A stretch of 64,000 nucleotides of DNA, from assembly GCF_030294945.1 (NCBI RefSeq), contig NZ_AP018448.1, positions 8,528,501 to 8,592,500 on the forward strand. Reading direction: 5' to 3'. A model generated the notes under the pieces. The model did not search any database and was not told where the DNA came from. It saw only the letters and a program-made list of their open reading frames with translations. How positions within the stretch are numbered: the stretch's first letter is position 1; each line of letters begins with the position of its first letter. Both the position numbers and the translations under genes were made by a program. Below, one piece after another: positions 45,506 to 55,856 of this stretch. This stretch comes from Streptomyces graminofaciens (GTDB lineage Bacteria; Actinomycetota; Actinomycetes; Streptomycetales; Streptomycetaceae).

Positions 45506-46185
45506 CCGCCGCCGAGGCCCCCGCGGGCGTCGACTCGGCCGACCGGAAGGGCCGTGGCCGCCGCCTCATTCTCTGGCGCCACGGCCAGACCTCGTGGAAC
45601 GTGGAGCGCCGCTTCCAGGGCAGCACGGACGTCCCGCTGACCGAGACCGGCGTCGGCCAGGCCCGCCGCGCCGCCCGGCTGCTGGCCTCCCTAGGGCCCG
45701 ACGCGATCCTCGCCTCCGACCTCGGCCGCGCCGCCGCCACGGCCGCCGAGCTGGCCGTGCTCACGGGCCTGGAGATCACGCACGACGAGGGCCTGCGCGA
45801 GACCTACGCGGGCGTCTGGCAGGGCCTCACGCACGACGAGATCATCGAGCGCCACGGCGAGGAGTACGCGGCGTGGAAGCGCGGCGAGCCGGTTCGCCGC
45901 GGCGGCGGTGAGCTGGAGACCGAGGTCGCCGACCGGGCCGCCCCGGTGGTGCTCCGGCACGCCGACAAGCTGCCCGAGAACGGCACCCTCGTGGTCGTCA
46001 GCCACGGCGGCACCATCCGCACCACCATCGGGCGACTTCTGGGCCTCGAACCCCACCACTGGGAGAGCCTCGGCGGCCTCTCCAACTGCTGCTGGTCCGT
46101 CCTCGGCGAGGGCGCCCGCGGCTGGCGCCTGCTCGAGCACAATGCCGGCACCCTGCCGGAACCGGTGCTCGGCGACGACGACTGA
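45502..46185 (+). CDS. histidine phosphatase (phosphoglycerate-mutase-like)
   Basis: 227 residues, starting at TTG 45502 that overlaps the rsfS stop; GGGGAG lies five bases upstream. The catalytic phosphohistidine is in ILWRHGQTSWN (about residue 26), with the second histidine in VVVSHGGTIRTT and acid residue region LRETYAGVWQGLTHDEI. Members next to rsfS have been annotated variously as phosphoglycerate mutase, cobC-like or glucosyl-3-phosphoglycerate phosphatase; which substrate applies here cannot be told. Translationally coupled to rsfS. Confidence 0.9.
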   Translation: MTAAEAPAGVDSADRKGRGRRLILWRHGQTSWNVERRFQGSTDVPLTETGVGQARRAARLLASLGPDAILASDLGRAAATAAELAVLTGLEITHDEGLRETYAGVWQGLTHDEIIERHGEEYAAWKRGEPVRRGGGELETEVADRAAPVVLRHADKLPENGTLVVVSHGGTIRTTIGRLLGLEPHHWESLGGLSNCCWSVLGEGARGWRLLEHNAGTLPEPVLGDDD

Positions 46186-46317
46186 GCGGCCGTGGAAGGG
46201 CCGTAGCGGGGGCTGGGGCCCGGATTTCACTTTCCGGCTGGGCGCAGGCTAAAGTTCTTCTTGTTCGCACCGCGGAGCGGGGCAGAAACACTATGCGGCT
46301 TACGCCGCGTGGTACGA

Positions 46318-46390
46318 GGGGCTATAGCTCAGTTGGTAGAGCGCCTGCATGGCATGCAGGAGGTCAGGAGTTCAATTCTCCTTAGCTCCA
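46318..46390 (+). tRNA. tRNA-Ala (GGC), copy 1
   Basis: 73 bases, cloverleaf intact. The acceptor stem GGGGCTA pairs with TAGCTCC including the G3-U70 wobble that marks alanine tRNAs. The anticodon stem CCTGC/GCAGG holds the loop ATGGCAT with anticodon GGC. T-arm GGAG-TTCAATT-CTCC. CCA is not encoded. TAAAGT at about 46250 may be the -10. Confidence 0.95.
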
Positions 46391-46412
46391 CAGATCGCAT
46401 CAGATCAGTTCG

Positions 46413-46448
46413 AAGATCCCGTTCCCGGGCAGGGGGCGGGATCTTTTG
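46413..46448 (+). terminator. terminator after tRNA-Ala copy 1
   Basis: aagatcccg (46413-46421) pairs with cgggatctt (46437-46445), followed by TT. Confidence 0.7.
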
Positions 46449-46629
46449 CATGTGACCTTCCTCTCGTCTTGAGTCAGTCGTGGCCCCGCAGGCGTATACC
46501 TCCGCGGACGACCTTCATCCCGGCTGCCCTGTCCGGAACTGGTACGAAGGCGTCGCTGACCGTATTGGTCCGGCCGTGGCAGAATCAAACGGCCGGAAGG
46601 GGGGCGCGGCCCGACGGGAGGGAGAAGCG

Positions 46630-46800
46630 ATGCCTGAGAGCATCCGTGGGGCGGTCGACGATTGCCCCGCACTGGTGGCGATACGGAGCAAGACCACCCT
46701 CCTGTGCCCTTCCTGCGGCTCGCTGCACGTCGCTCAAGTCCTCGGTGACAACGGAGGGGTTTCCTACGTGTGCACGGCCTGCGGCCACAGCTGGAGCTGA
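46630..46800 (+). CDS. 56-residue zinc-ribbon mini-protein
   Basis: ATG 46630 is preceded by GGGAGAAG. The protein carries a CPSCG ... CTACG pair (TLLCPSCGSLHVAQVLGDN then YVCTACGHSWS), a four-cysteine zinc ribbon. A longer upstream frame exists but lacks a ribosome site. Function unknown; such ribbons often bind RNA polymerase or RNA. The next gene starts four bases after the stop. Confidence 0.75.
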   Translation: MPESIRGAVDDCPALVAIRSKTTLLCPSCGSLHVAQVLGDNGGVSYVCTACGHSWS

Positions 46801-46803
46801 TCG

Positions 46804-47037
46804 ATGGGTGCACACAGGAGGAAATGCGACTGGTGCGGCAGCGGCACGCCGATCGTCCGCGACATGGAACCCGTCAACGCCGACTACCAGTACTGGTGCG
46901 AGGAATGCGCACGGGCGCTGATCATAAAAGGCGACCCGATCGAGACGTACCGTGAGCTGGAGGGCGAGCCGATCTACGGCCGGCTCCTCGAAGAGCACTG
47001 CACGCTCAAGCGCTTCTACTCGTTCGTGACGGCCTGA
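46804..47037 (+). CDS. 77-residue zinc-ribbon protein
   Basis: ATG 46804, with GGAG about ten bases upstream, four bases after the preceding gene. CDWCGSG and YWCEECARAL give two CxxC pairs 24 residues apart. The C-terminal part (PIETYRELEGEPIYGRLLEE) is helical and charged. Both mini-proteins lie between the two identical tRNA-Ala genes and probably form one unit. Function unknown. Confidence 0.75.
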   Translation: MGAHRRKCDWCGSGTPIVRDMEPVNADYQYWCEECARALIIKGDPIETYRELEGEPIYGRLLEEHCTLKRFYSFVTA

Positions 47038-47137
47038 AACGGGACTGATCGGCGCAGATCGGAAACGATTTGGTGGTGGGCGCGGGGGACCGGTAATGTT
47101 TGCGTCGTCGCCAGGGAGACCAGGCGGCGGACCGCAA

Positions 47138-47210
47138 GGGGCTATAGCTCAGTTGGTAGAGCGCCTGCATGGCATGCAGGAGGTCAGGAGTTCAATTCTC
47201 CTTAGCTCCA
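47138..47210 (+). tRNA. tRNA-Ala (GGC), copy 2
   Basis: Identical in all 73 positions to the copy at 46318-46390, including G3-U70 and anticodon GGC. TAATGT (47094-47099) is a plausible -10. Confidence 0.95.
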
Positions 47211-47216
47211 CAGAAA

Positions 47217-47250
47217 CGAAGACCCCATCCAATCGGATGGGGTCTTCGCG
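47217..47250 (+). terminator. terminator after tRNA-Ala copy 2
   Basis: Perfect 14-bp stem (47217-47230 with 47235-47248) and a four-base loop. Confidence 0.85.
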
Positions 47251-47273
47251 TTGTTGACGGTACGTCGGATACG

Positions 47274-47310
47274 ACGAAGGGGGGCCACCGGGATGGTGGC
47301 CCCCCTTCGT
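47274..47310. terminator. terminator for the minus-strand redox operon (bidirectional)
   Basis: Perfect 16-bp stem (47274-47289 with 47295-47310), five-base loop, 12 bases beyond the stop of the NuoF-like gene. Confidence 0.85.
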
Positions 47311-47321
47311 CCGTGCTCGGC

Positions 47322-48941
47322 TCAGCGACCGCTGCCCAGTGCCCGGCGGCCGCGGCCCTGGGAGAGGACCGGGAGGTTGCGGGACGGGGCGGAGCCCCGG
47401 GTGTCCTCCTCGATGCGCAGGGCGAGGGCCGGGCAGCGGCGGACCGCGCGCAGGGCCTTGGCCTCGGCGTACTGGGGGACCTTCGCCTGGGCGACGGTGG
47501 GGAAGCCGTCGGCGCCGAGCTGGAAGACCTCGGGGAGGATGTCGGCGCACAGGCCGTGACCCCGGCAGAGCGTCCAGTCGACGAAGATCTTCTGGCGGCT
47601 GGCCCCGTTCTCCTCCTCGGCGCCCGCGCCACCCGGGATGCCCGTCGGCATCCTGCCGCCCTCGAAGAGGGGCAGCACGCCCTCCACGGGGCGTCCGCAG
47701 CCGTTGCCGAGGACGTGTGCCGCGAGGTCGTCGGTGAACGCCTTGATGGTCGACTCGAGGAACATCGCGGAGCCGTCGGGGTGTGAGCACGCGCCGCGCC
47801 GCTTCACGTTCTTCGCGACCTGCTTGAGGGCCTCCAGGGCGGCCGGGCCACCGCCGTTGAGGATGTCCTCCATGCCGCGCGCGGCGGCCGGCAGACCGAG
47901 GTAGCAGGGACCGCACTGTCCCGCGCTCTCCTCGGCGAGCCACTTGGCGACCTGGAGCGACTCGCCGAGCGGGCAGGTGTCCTGGCTGATCGGCAGGATC
48001 GCTCCCGCGCCGAGCGCACCGCCCACCGCGTCCAGCGAGTTGCGCGAGACGACCGCCTCGTTGACCGTCGCCGCGTCGATCCACTTGCCGTGGTAGCCGC
48101 CGGTCAGCACGCCCTGCGGGACCGGCGGCGCGCCGGCGAGCTGCAGGATGTAGCGCAGCGGCACGCCGGTGGGGGCCTCGATGACCATGGGGCGGGCGAC
48201 CGCGCCGGAGACCGTCAGCATGACGGTGCCCGGCTCGTCGTACAGACCGGTGTTGCCGTAGCGCTCGGAGCCGATGCGGGCGCCGATGGCGAGCTGGGCG
48301 AAGGTCTCGGCGTTCGAGAGCAGGGTCGGCGCGCCGCCGACACCGCTCTTGGACGCGCTGGTCTTGCGGCCCGGCGGGATGGGCGGGCCGCCGTCGATCG
48401 AACGGATCAGCGACCCGGCCGCGCCGGTGACCATGCGGACCGGGTTGCGCTGCACGCTCGCGCGGATGGCCGCGCCGCGCCGGTTGCTCAGGCCGCGCTC
48501 GGCGAGGGCGGCCTCCATCGACCGTTCGGTGGATTCACGTGTCACCCCGATGACCAGCTGGCGGGCGCCCAGGGCCTCCGCGACCAGCAGGGCGCCGTCC
48601 AGGATGAGATGCGGGGCACGGTTGATGAGCACCGTGTCCTTGCGGCAGGCCGGCTCGTCCTCGCTGCCGTTGACGACGACGACGGGACGGATGCCGCGTT
48701 TGATCGCCGACTCGGCGACCGAGCGCAGCTTCTTGTGGAACGGGAAGCCCGCGCCCCCCCTGCCCTTGAGGTTGATCCGCTCGGACAGCTGGGCGAGTTG
48801 CTCGCCGCCCATGGGTTCGAGCGGACCGTGCACCTTCAGGTGCATGGGGAGATCGAGTCTCTCGACGAGATCGAAGCCCGAGGTGAGCTGAGGGAGCCCC
48901 ACCACTCGGACCTCGGGGACGTCGGGAAGGGCCTCGTTCAC
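47322..48941 (-). CDS. NuoF-like flavoprotein fused to a ferredoxin
   Basis: 539 residues from GTG 48939-48941 with GGAGG six bases upstream. The FMN/NADH-type fold shows INLKGRGGAGFPFHKKLRSV, VVVNGSEDEPACRKD and NAETFAQLAIG, then SLBB (VSGAVARPMVIEAPTGVPLR) and the Fe-S domain. That site reads ESAGQCGPCYLG and GACSHPDG, whereas NuoF normally has ESCGxCxPC, so one of four cysteine ligands is Ala. The last 100 residues are a short ferredoxin with CRGHGLC...C-P, of the 3Fe-4S or 4Fe-4S type used with P450s. The start overlaps the stop of the upstream membrane gene. It is separate from any complex I operon, so it probably passes electrons from NAD(P)H to the membrane partner. Confidence 0.85.
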   Translation of the reverse strand: MNEALPDVPEVRVVGLPQLTSGFDLVERLDLPMHLKVHGPLEPMGGEQLAQLSERINLKGRGGAGFPFHKKLRSVAESAIKRGIRPVVVVNGSEDEPACRKDTVLINRAPHLILDGALLVAEALGARQLVIGVTRESTERSMEAALAERGLSNRRGAAIRASVQRNPVRMVTGAAGSLIRSIDGGPPIPPGRKTSASKSGVGGAPTLLSNAETFAQLAIGARIGSERYGNTGLYDEPGTVMLTVSGAVARPMVIEAPTGVPLRYILQLAGAPPVPQGVLTGGYHGKWIDAATVNEAVVSRNSLDAVGGALGAGAILPISQDTCPLGESLQVAKWLAEESAGQCGPCYLGLPAAARGMEDILNGGGPAALEALKQVAKNVKRRGACSHPDGSAMFLESTIKAFTDDLAAHVLGNGCGRPVEGVLPLFEGGRMPTGIPGGAGAEEENGASRQKIFVDWTLCRGHGLCADILPEVFQLGADGFPTVAQAKVPQYAEAKALRAVRRCPALALRIEEDTRGSAPSRNLPVLSQGRGRRALGSGR

Positions 48942-50338
48942 TTAAAGCCTCCGGAAGGCGCGTTCCAGGGTTCGCCTGAGCCCGGTTGGTTGTACTCGTC
49001 GTAACCGGGCAGCGTTTCAGTGGCGGGACCGCTGTTGTACGTGTCGTTCGGGTTGTACGTGCCGTAGGGGGCGTTCGTCTCAGCCGTTCCGTAAGAAACT
49101 TCCGGACCCGCCGCGTACGCCTGGCCCGGGTAGGTCTGGCCGCCACCTGTGAACGCCTGCCCGGCGAAGGTGTCCTGCATCGGGTCGTACGCCGACGGGG
49201 GCGCCTCGCCGACCGGTGGCGGGGACGGCGACGGCCAGCGGGTGTTGCCCGTGGTCGAGCCGTCGTCCATGCGGGGCATCGCCTGCGTGGGCTGCATGCC
49301 GAGGTCCAGCGGCGGCTGCGACTGGGTCAGGTAGGGCGCCATCGGCTCCGGCGCGCGGGGCGTCATCGACACCGCGCGGTAGGCGGCCGCGAAGCCGGGT
49401 CCGGAGTCGGCGGCGGCCGTGCGCGGCGGGGGCACCAGCGAGTCGCCCAGCGCGGGGGACGGGGTCTGGCCGCCGAAGCCGGGCAGCGGGAACTGGCCGG
49501 TGTCGCGCCGGCCCGAGTCGCGCTCGCCGCCCCGGCCCGAGTCGCGCTCGCCGCCGTCACGCCGTCCGGACTCGCGCCGCTCGCCCGGCTCTCCGCCGGA
49601 CTGCAGCGACGAACGGGACTTCACGAGCTCCTCGACCTCGGGCGGCCGCTGGCCGCCCGTGCCCAGGATCGCGGTGATCGAGTCGACCACCTGGCGCTTG
49701 ACCGGGCGTGGGGCCGCGCGCAGCAGCAGGGCGCCGGCGACGGCGGCGAGGCCCAGGCTGTAGAGGATCGTGAAGACCGGCTTGGCCTCTCGACCCGCGT
49801 AGAGTCCGTGGACCAGCGCGAAACACCAGGCCGGGTAGGCCATCATGTGCATCGCCCGCCAGCGCGCGGCGACCGGCGCGGGGGACGCGAAATTGCTGCG
49901 CAGCGCGCCGGTGATGGCGACGAAGATCATGAGGGATCCGGCGAGGGCGCCGAAGCCGATGAGCGCGCCCGCGCCCGTGACGCCGAGCGCGAAGGGGAAC
50001 AGGGCGATCGCGGACACGTGGGACAGCGCCAGCTTGACGGTCACATGCAGCACGAGGAACGCGACCGAGGCGATCGCGGTCGTCCGGTGGATGGCCTGAC
50101 CGACGATCCGCTGGCGCGTGTTGAGGAGGGACCGGTCCTGGGCGACGAGTCCCCAGAGCACCGAGCATGTCAGCGAGACGAGCGACAGAACGCCCGCGCC
50201 GAAGTTGATGAATTCCCGGTAGGCATCACCTCCGACCAGCACACTTACGGGTATCAGCAGCAGAGCGGCAGCGGTCGCCACCCCGTAGGCCGAGCGGCCT
50301 GCCGGGGGGAGCGAGCTGTTACTGCGACGAGGGTTCAT
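48938..50338 (-). CDS. heme-type (ferric-reductase-like) membrane protein with disordered tail
   Basis: 466 residues from ATG 50336-50338 (GGAG upstream). About six helices lie in the first 240 residues. Histidine pairs on helices, AIHRTTAIASVAFLVLHV and AMHMMAYPAWCFALVHGLYA, fit two b-type hemes as in ferric reductase or cytochrome b561-like proteins. The C-terminal 220 residues are low complexity, first Arg/Gly/Glu-rich (RRDGGERDSGRGGERDSGRR) and then Pro/Tyr/Gly/Gln-rich. It is translationally coupled (GTGA) to the NuoF-like/ferredoxin gene. The pair looks like a two-component electron-transfer system; the acceptor is unknown. Confidence 0.8.
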   Translation of the reverse strand: MNPRRSNSSLPPAGRSAYGVATAAALLLIPVSVLVGGDAYREFINFGAGVLSLVSLTCSVLWGLVAQDRSLLNTRQRIVGQAIHRTTAIASVAFLVLHVTVKLALSHVSAIALFPFALGVTGAGALIGFGALAGSLMIFVAITGALRSNFASPAPVAARWRAMHMMAYPAWCFALVHGLYAGREAKPVFTILYSLGLAAVAGALLLRAAPRPVKRQVVDSITAILGTGGQRPPEVEELVKSRSSLQSGGEPGERRESGRRDGGERDSGRGGERDSGRRDTGQFPLPGFGGQTPSPALGDSLVPPPRTAAADSGPGFAAAYRAVSMTPRAPEPMAPYLTQSQPPLDLGMQPTQAMPRMDDGSTTGNTRWPSPSPPPVGEAPPSAYDPMQDTFAGQAFTGGGQTYPGQAYAAGPEVSYGTAETNAPYGTYNPNDTYNSGPATETLPGYDEYNQPGSGEPWNAPSGGFK

Positions 50339-50486
50339 GGGGGCAACTCCGAACAGTTCGGGAAAGCGGTCCCGTCGTCGCACTGTAAGTGAGAGCAAAC
50401 CGGCCGGTACGAGATTTGAGTTATTGCGCTGTTATCAAAGACCAATCTCACATCCGGCTTGCCCCTTAGGGGTTGTTACGCGAAGT

Positions 50487-50500
50487 AAGATTTGAATCTT
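50487..50500. promoter_or_regulatory. candidate operator palindrome
   Basis: aagatttgaatctt is a perfect inverted repeat with a two-base centre in a GC-rich genome. Its half agatttga also occurs at 50412-50419. Confidence 0.4.
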
Positions 50501-50628
50501 GTTCAACTTTTTTGGCCGGATCTCGTGGCCGAAACGCGGAGGGTCCGTGTCGGCAAGGGGCGGATTCTGTGTGCGTTCCGGGGGCGCGCGGGCCCGGAAC
50601 CGCGTCGCGGCGCGCGCGGGCCCTGCGG

Positions 50629-50634
50629 TACCCT
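50629..50634 (+). promoter_or_regulatory. -10 element of leuS leader promoter
   Basis: TACCCT ends six bases before the ATG of the leader peptide, so the leader mRNA is probably leaderless. Confidence 0.65.
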
Positions 50635-50640
50635 GATCGC

Positions 50641-50679
50641 ATGCGTGCCGTACGCCTTCTGCTTAGCGAGCCGCGCTGA
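50641..50679 (+). CDS. leuS leader peptide (three consecutive Leu codons)
   Basis: 12 codons reading [12 protein letters not shown] then TGA. Leu codons are CTT CTG CTT; CTT is rare in Streptomyces. The peptide is placed between a -10 element and a terminator hairpin upstream of leucyl-tRNA synthetase, the layout of a ribosome-mediated attenuator. Scarcity of charged tRNA-Leu would stall the ribosome at codons 6-8, over or next to the 5' arm of the downstream structure (50670-50676). Confidence 0.8.
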   Translation: MRAVRLLLSEPR

Positions 50680-50752
50680 TCAGTCCCGACCACCGGTGAG
50701 CCGGATGGGTCGGAATCGGCGCGGCGTCCCCTCCTGTGCGAGGGGATTTTTC
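50670..50752 (+). promoter_or_regulatory. leuS: attenuator of leuS
   Basis: gccgcgc (50670-50676, over the last leader codons) can pair with gcgcggc (50719-50725); inside it ccgacc (50686-50691) pairs with ggtcgg (50708-50713). Directly after comes the terminator, tcccctc (50727-50733) with gagggga (50740-50746), followed by TTTTT (50747-50751). A T-tract terminator ahead of an essential gene only makes sense if it is conditionally read through. The precise antiterminator pairing is not resolved. Confidence 0.75.
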
Positions 50753-50806
50753 GTTTCCGGAACGACACAGCCGCTGGCAGAGACGATCGATGGAGCTTTG
50801 AGGATC

Positions 50807-53674
<2,868 letters not shown>

Positions 53675-53686
53675 ATCCATATTGGT

Positions 53687-53722
53687 GCTGTAAGCGCTGT
53701 AAGCGCTGTAAGCGCTGTAAGC
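53687..53722 (+). repeat. four tandem copies of gctgtaagc after leuS
   Basis: Four exact 9-bp units, beginning 13 bases after the leuS stop. Adjacent units create the palindrome gcgc-containing taagcgctgta. Confidence 0.9.
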
Positions 53723-53774
53723 GCCGGTCAGGGCCGTGAGGGTCGTCCCCTACGGGCAGAGCCAGGGTTGTGTC

Positions 53775-53820
53775 CGGGCAGATCCAGGGTTCCGGTGGAA
53801 CTCTGGATCTGCCCGTTGCG
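53775..53820 (+). terminator. terminator downstream of leuS
   Basis: Perfect 13-bp stem (53775-53787 with 53803-53815), 15-base loop, then TTGCGTTT. Confidence 0.75.
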
Positions 53821-53903
53821 TTTACCGTTGAAGAGCGTCGCGATGTGGGATGTGTGTCGAGACATCGAGACGTGTCGTCGCAGGCCGGAGGTAGGAGCGC
53901 GCC

Positions 53904-54674
53904 GTGGAAGCCGTGATCGCAGTCGTCGCCCTGCTCTTCGTGCTGCTCGTGGTACTGGGCGCCTACGCCACGGTGAAGGCGGTCGGCGCCGCCAAGCGAG
54001 GCGTGGACCGTACGATCTCGCAGGCCAAACGCACGGTCGAGGACACGACACTGCGCGCGAGAAGCCTCGCCCAGCCGGGCCCGGCGGGTGAACTGGCCGA
54101 CCTGCGGCTGAAGTTGCGCACATCGATGCGCGCCACCCAGGACGCGCTGCGGGCGGGCGTCGGCGAGGACGAGTCCCTGAAGGAGTCCCTGGCCCTCTTC
54201 GAGCGGCTCAGCCGCCACGGCCGGGAGCTGGACGACGAACTCAAGCGCCTGGAGGCGGAGCCGAACCGCGGCCAGCTGGCCGACCGGCTGCCCGACCTGC
54301 GGGAGCGCACGAAGAAGGTCATCGAGTCGGCGGACTCGCTGCGCTGGGCCGCCAACGACCGCGCCCGCCGCTTCGCCGAGGACGACCTGGACACGCTCAG
54401 CGCGCAGATCGACGTCGAGGCGGGAGCGCTGCGGCACTGGACGACGGAGCCGACGCCCGTGTGGCCCGAGGCACCGAAGCCCGAGCCCATGGCTTCCACG
54501 GGGCAGACCTGGCCCGGGAGCGCCGGGTCGAGGACGGCGGAGCCACGTCCCTCGCAGTCCCGTGCGGCGGAGTCTCGTAAGGCCGGGGAGCCGCCGAAGC
54601 CCGCGATCACTCCGCCGAAGCCGCAACCCACGTACCCGTGGCAGAAGAAGCCTCGCCCGGAGAGCACGACTTGA
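53904..54674 (+). CDS. membrane-anchored coiled-coil protein of unknown function
   Basis: 256 residues from GTG 53904 (GGAGGTAGGAG upstream). It opens with one membrane helix (EAVIAVVALLFVLLVVLGAY), followed by about 150 residues of charged helix with heptad-like spacing (LADLRLKLRTSMRATQDALR, RHGRELDDELKRLEAEPNRG, RARRFAEDDLDTLSAQID). The last 70 residues are Pro/Ser/Lys-rich, ending with PWQKKPRPESTT. No catalytic motif. Probably a cytoplasmic-facing scaffold at the membrane. Confidence 0.8.
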   Translation: MEAVIAVVALLFVLLVVLGAYATVKAVGAAKRGVDRTISQAKRTVEDTTLRARSLAQPGPAGELADLRLKLRTSMRATQDALRAGVGEDESLKESLALFERLSRHGRELDDELKRLEAEPNRGQLADRLPDLRERTKKVIESADSLRWAANDRARRFAEDDLDTLSAQIDVEAGALRHWTTEPTPVWPEAPKPEPMASTGQTWPGSAGSRTAEPRPSQSRAAESRKAGEPPKPAITPPKPQPTYPWQKKPRPESTT

Positions 54675-54748
54675 TGCCGGTCCCCTTGTGCGTGATTGCC
54701 CGGCCGTAGGTCGGAGGGGCCGGGCTGCCGTCGGTGCGGCTTGGCGGG

Positions 54749-54754
54749 TAACCT
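54749..54754 (+). promoter_or_regulatory. -10 element of leaderless degV promoter
   Basis: TAACCT ends seven bases before ATG 54762 with no ribosome site. Confidence 0.6.
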
Positions 54755-54761
54755 CCAGCTC

Positions 54762-55607
54762 ATGTCCCGCCATGTCGCGATCGTCACCGATTCAACGGCC
54801 TACCTGCCGCCGCCGGCGATGGAGCGTCACGGCATCATCGCGGTGCCGTTGACCGTGGTCCTCGGCGACCAGGCGTTGGAGGAGGGCACCGAGATTTCGG
54901 CCCGCTCCCTGGCCCAGGCACTGCAGAAGAGACGGTCCGTCACCACCTCCCGCCCCAGCCCCGAGCTGTTCGCGCAGACCTACCGCGAGGTCGCCGAGTC
55001 CGGTGCCACGGGCATCGTCTCGCTCCATCTGTCCGCCGAGTTCTCGGGTACGTACGACGCGGCGGTGCTCGCGGCTCGTGAGGCCCCGGTGCCCGTGCGG
55101 GTGGTGGACACCGGGATGGTCGCGATGGCGCTCGGCTTCTGCGCGCTGGCCGCCGCCGAGTCCGCGGAGGCGGGCGGCACGGTCGACGAGGCCGTCACGG
55201 CGGCGGAGAAGCGGGCCGCCGGCACGTCCGCGTACTTCTACGTCGACACACTGGACTATCTGCGCCGGGGCGGACGGATCGGCGCGGCCCAGGCGCTGTT
55301 CGGCTCGGCGCTCGCGGTGAAGCCGCTGCTGCAACTCGACGGCGGGCGCATCGAGATGCTGGAGAAGGTGCGTACGGCGTCCAAGGCCATCGCCCGCCTT
55401 GAGGAGATCGTCGTCGAACGGGCAGGCAGCGCACAGGTGGACATCGCCGTGCATCACCTCGCCGCGCCGGAGCGGGCCTCGGCGCTCGCGGACCGGTTGC
55501 GGGCGCGGGTTGCGGGGCTGGCCGATCTGCATGTGAGCGAGGTCGGGGCGGTGATCGGGGCGCACACCGGGCCCGGGTTGCTCGGGGCGGTCGTCTCGCC
55601 CAAGTGA
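54762..55607 (+). CDS. DegV family fatty-acid-binding protein
   Basis: 281 residues. The DegV fold starts VAIVTDSTAYLPPPAMERHG, with SQPSP-like TTSRPSPELFAQTYREVAES, VSLHLSAEFSGTYDAA, VVDTGMVAMALGF and the LDYLRRGGRIGAAQALFGSA core, then LLQLDGGRIEMLEKVRT. DegV/FakB proteins present a bound fatty acid to a kinase (FakA); no fakA is in this window. ATG 54762 is supported by the -10 spacing. Confidence 0.93.
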   Translation: MSRHVAIVTDSTAYLPPPAMERHGIIAVPLTVVLGDQALEEGTEISARSLAQALQKRRSVTTSRPSPELFAQTYREVAESGATGIVSLHLSAEFSGTYDAAVLAAREAPVPVRVVDTGMVAMALGFCALAAAESAEAGGTVDEAVTAAEKRAAGTSAYFYVDTLDYLRRGGRIGAAQALFGSALAVKPLLQLDGGRIEMLEKVRTASKAIARLEEIVVERAGSAQVDIAVHHLAAPERASALADRLRARVAGLADLHVSEVGAVIGAHTGPGLLGAVVSPK

Positions 55608-55648
55608 GGGTGAACGCTGCGGTGGGTCTTGGGTTCGTGCCGCTGTTT

Positions 55649-55765
55649 TGAGGGCCGATCTCGGGGGTCAGATCTCGGGTCTTGAGGGTCAGATCTTGAG
55701 AGTCGGATGTCGATCGCTTGAGGGGCCGATTCCGAGGGTCCGATTCAGAAGGGTCGATCGCTCGT
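55649..55765 (+). repeat. degenerate short direct repeats between degV and comEA
   Basis: Variants of gagggtcagatct and gtcgatcgct recur: gggggtcagatctcgg, gagggtcagatcttgag, gtcgatcgcttgagg, gaagggtcgatcgctcg. The 250-base gap between genes has no other feature. Confidence 0.5.
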
Positions 55766-55856
55766 GTGGGTGACGGAGTTATCCACAACTGGGCGGTAAT
55801 CCACGGAAATTGAGCATGATCATCGCGAGGGCGCGGAGTCGTTCCATCCTCGTCGC

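Larger units (their letters stand above)
50339..50640. other. divergent control region between the redox operon and leuS
   Basis: No gene is supported. The stretch 50400-50515 is unusually AT-rich for this genome. It holds the 14-bp palindrome aagatt-tg-aatctt at 50487-50500 and a second agatttga at 50412-50419, plus cccc-tta-gggg at about 50463-50473. These are candidate operator sites. The leuS leader promoter is at the right end. Confidence 0.5.
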
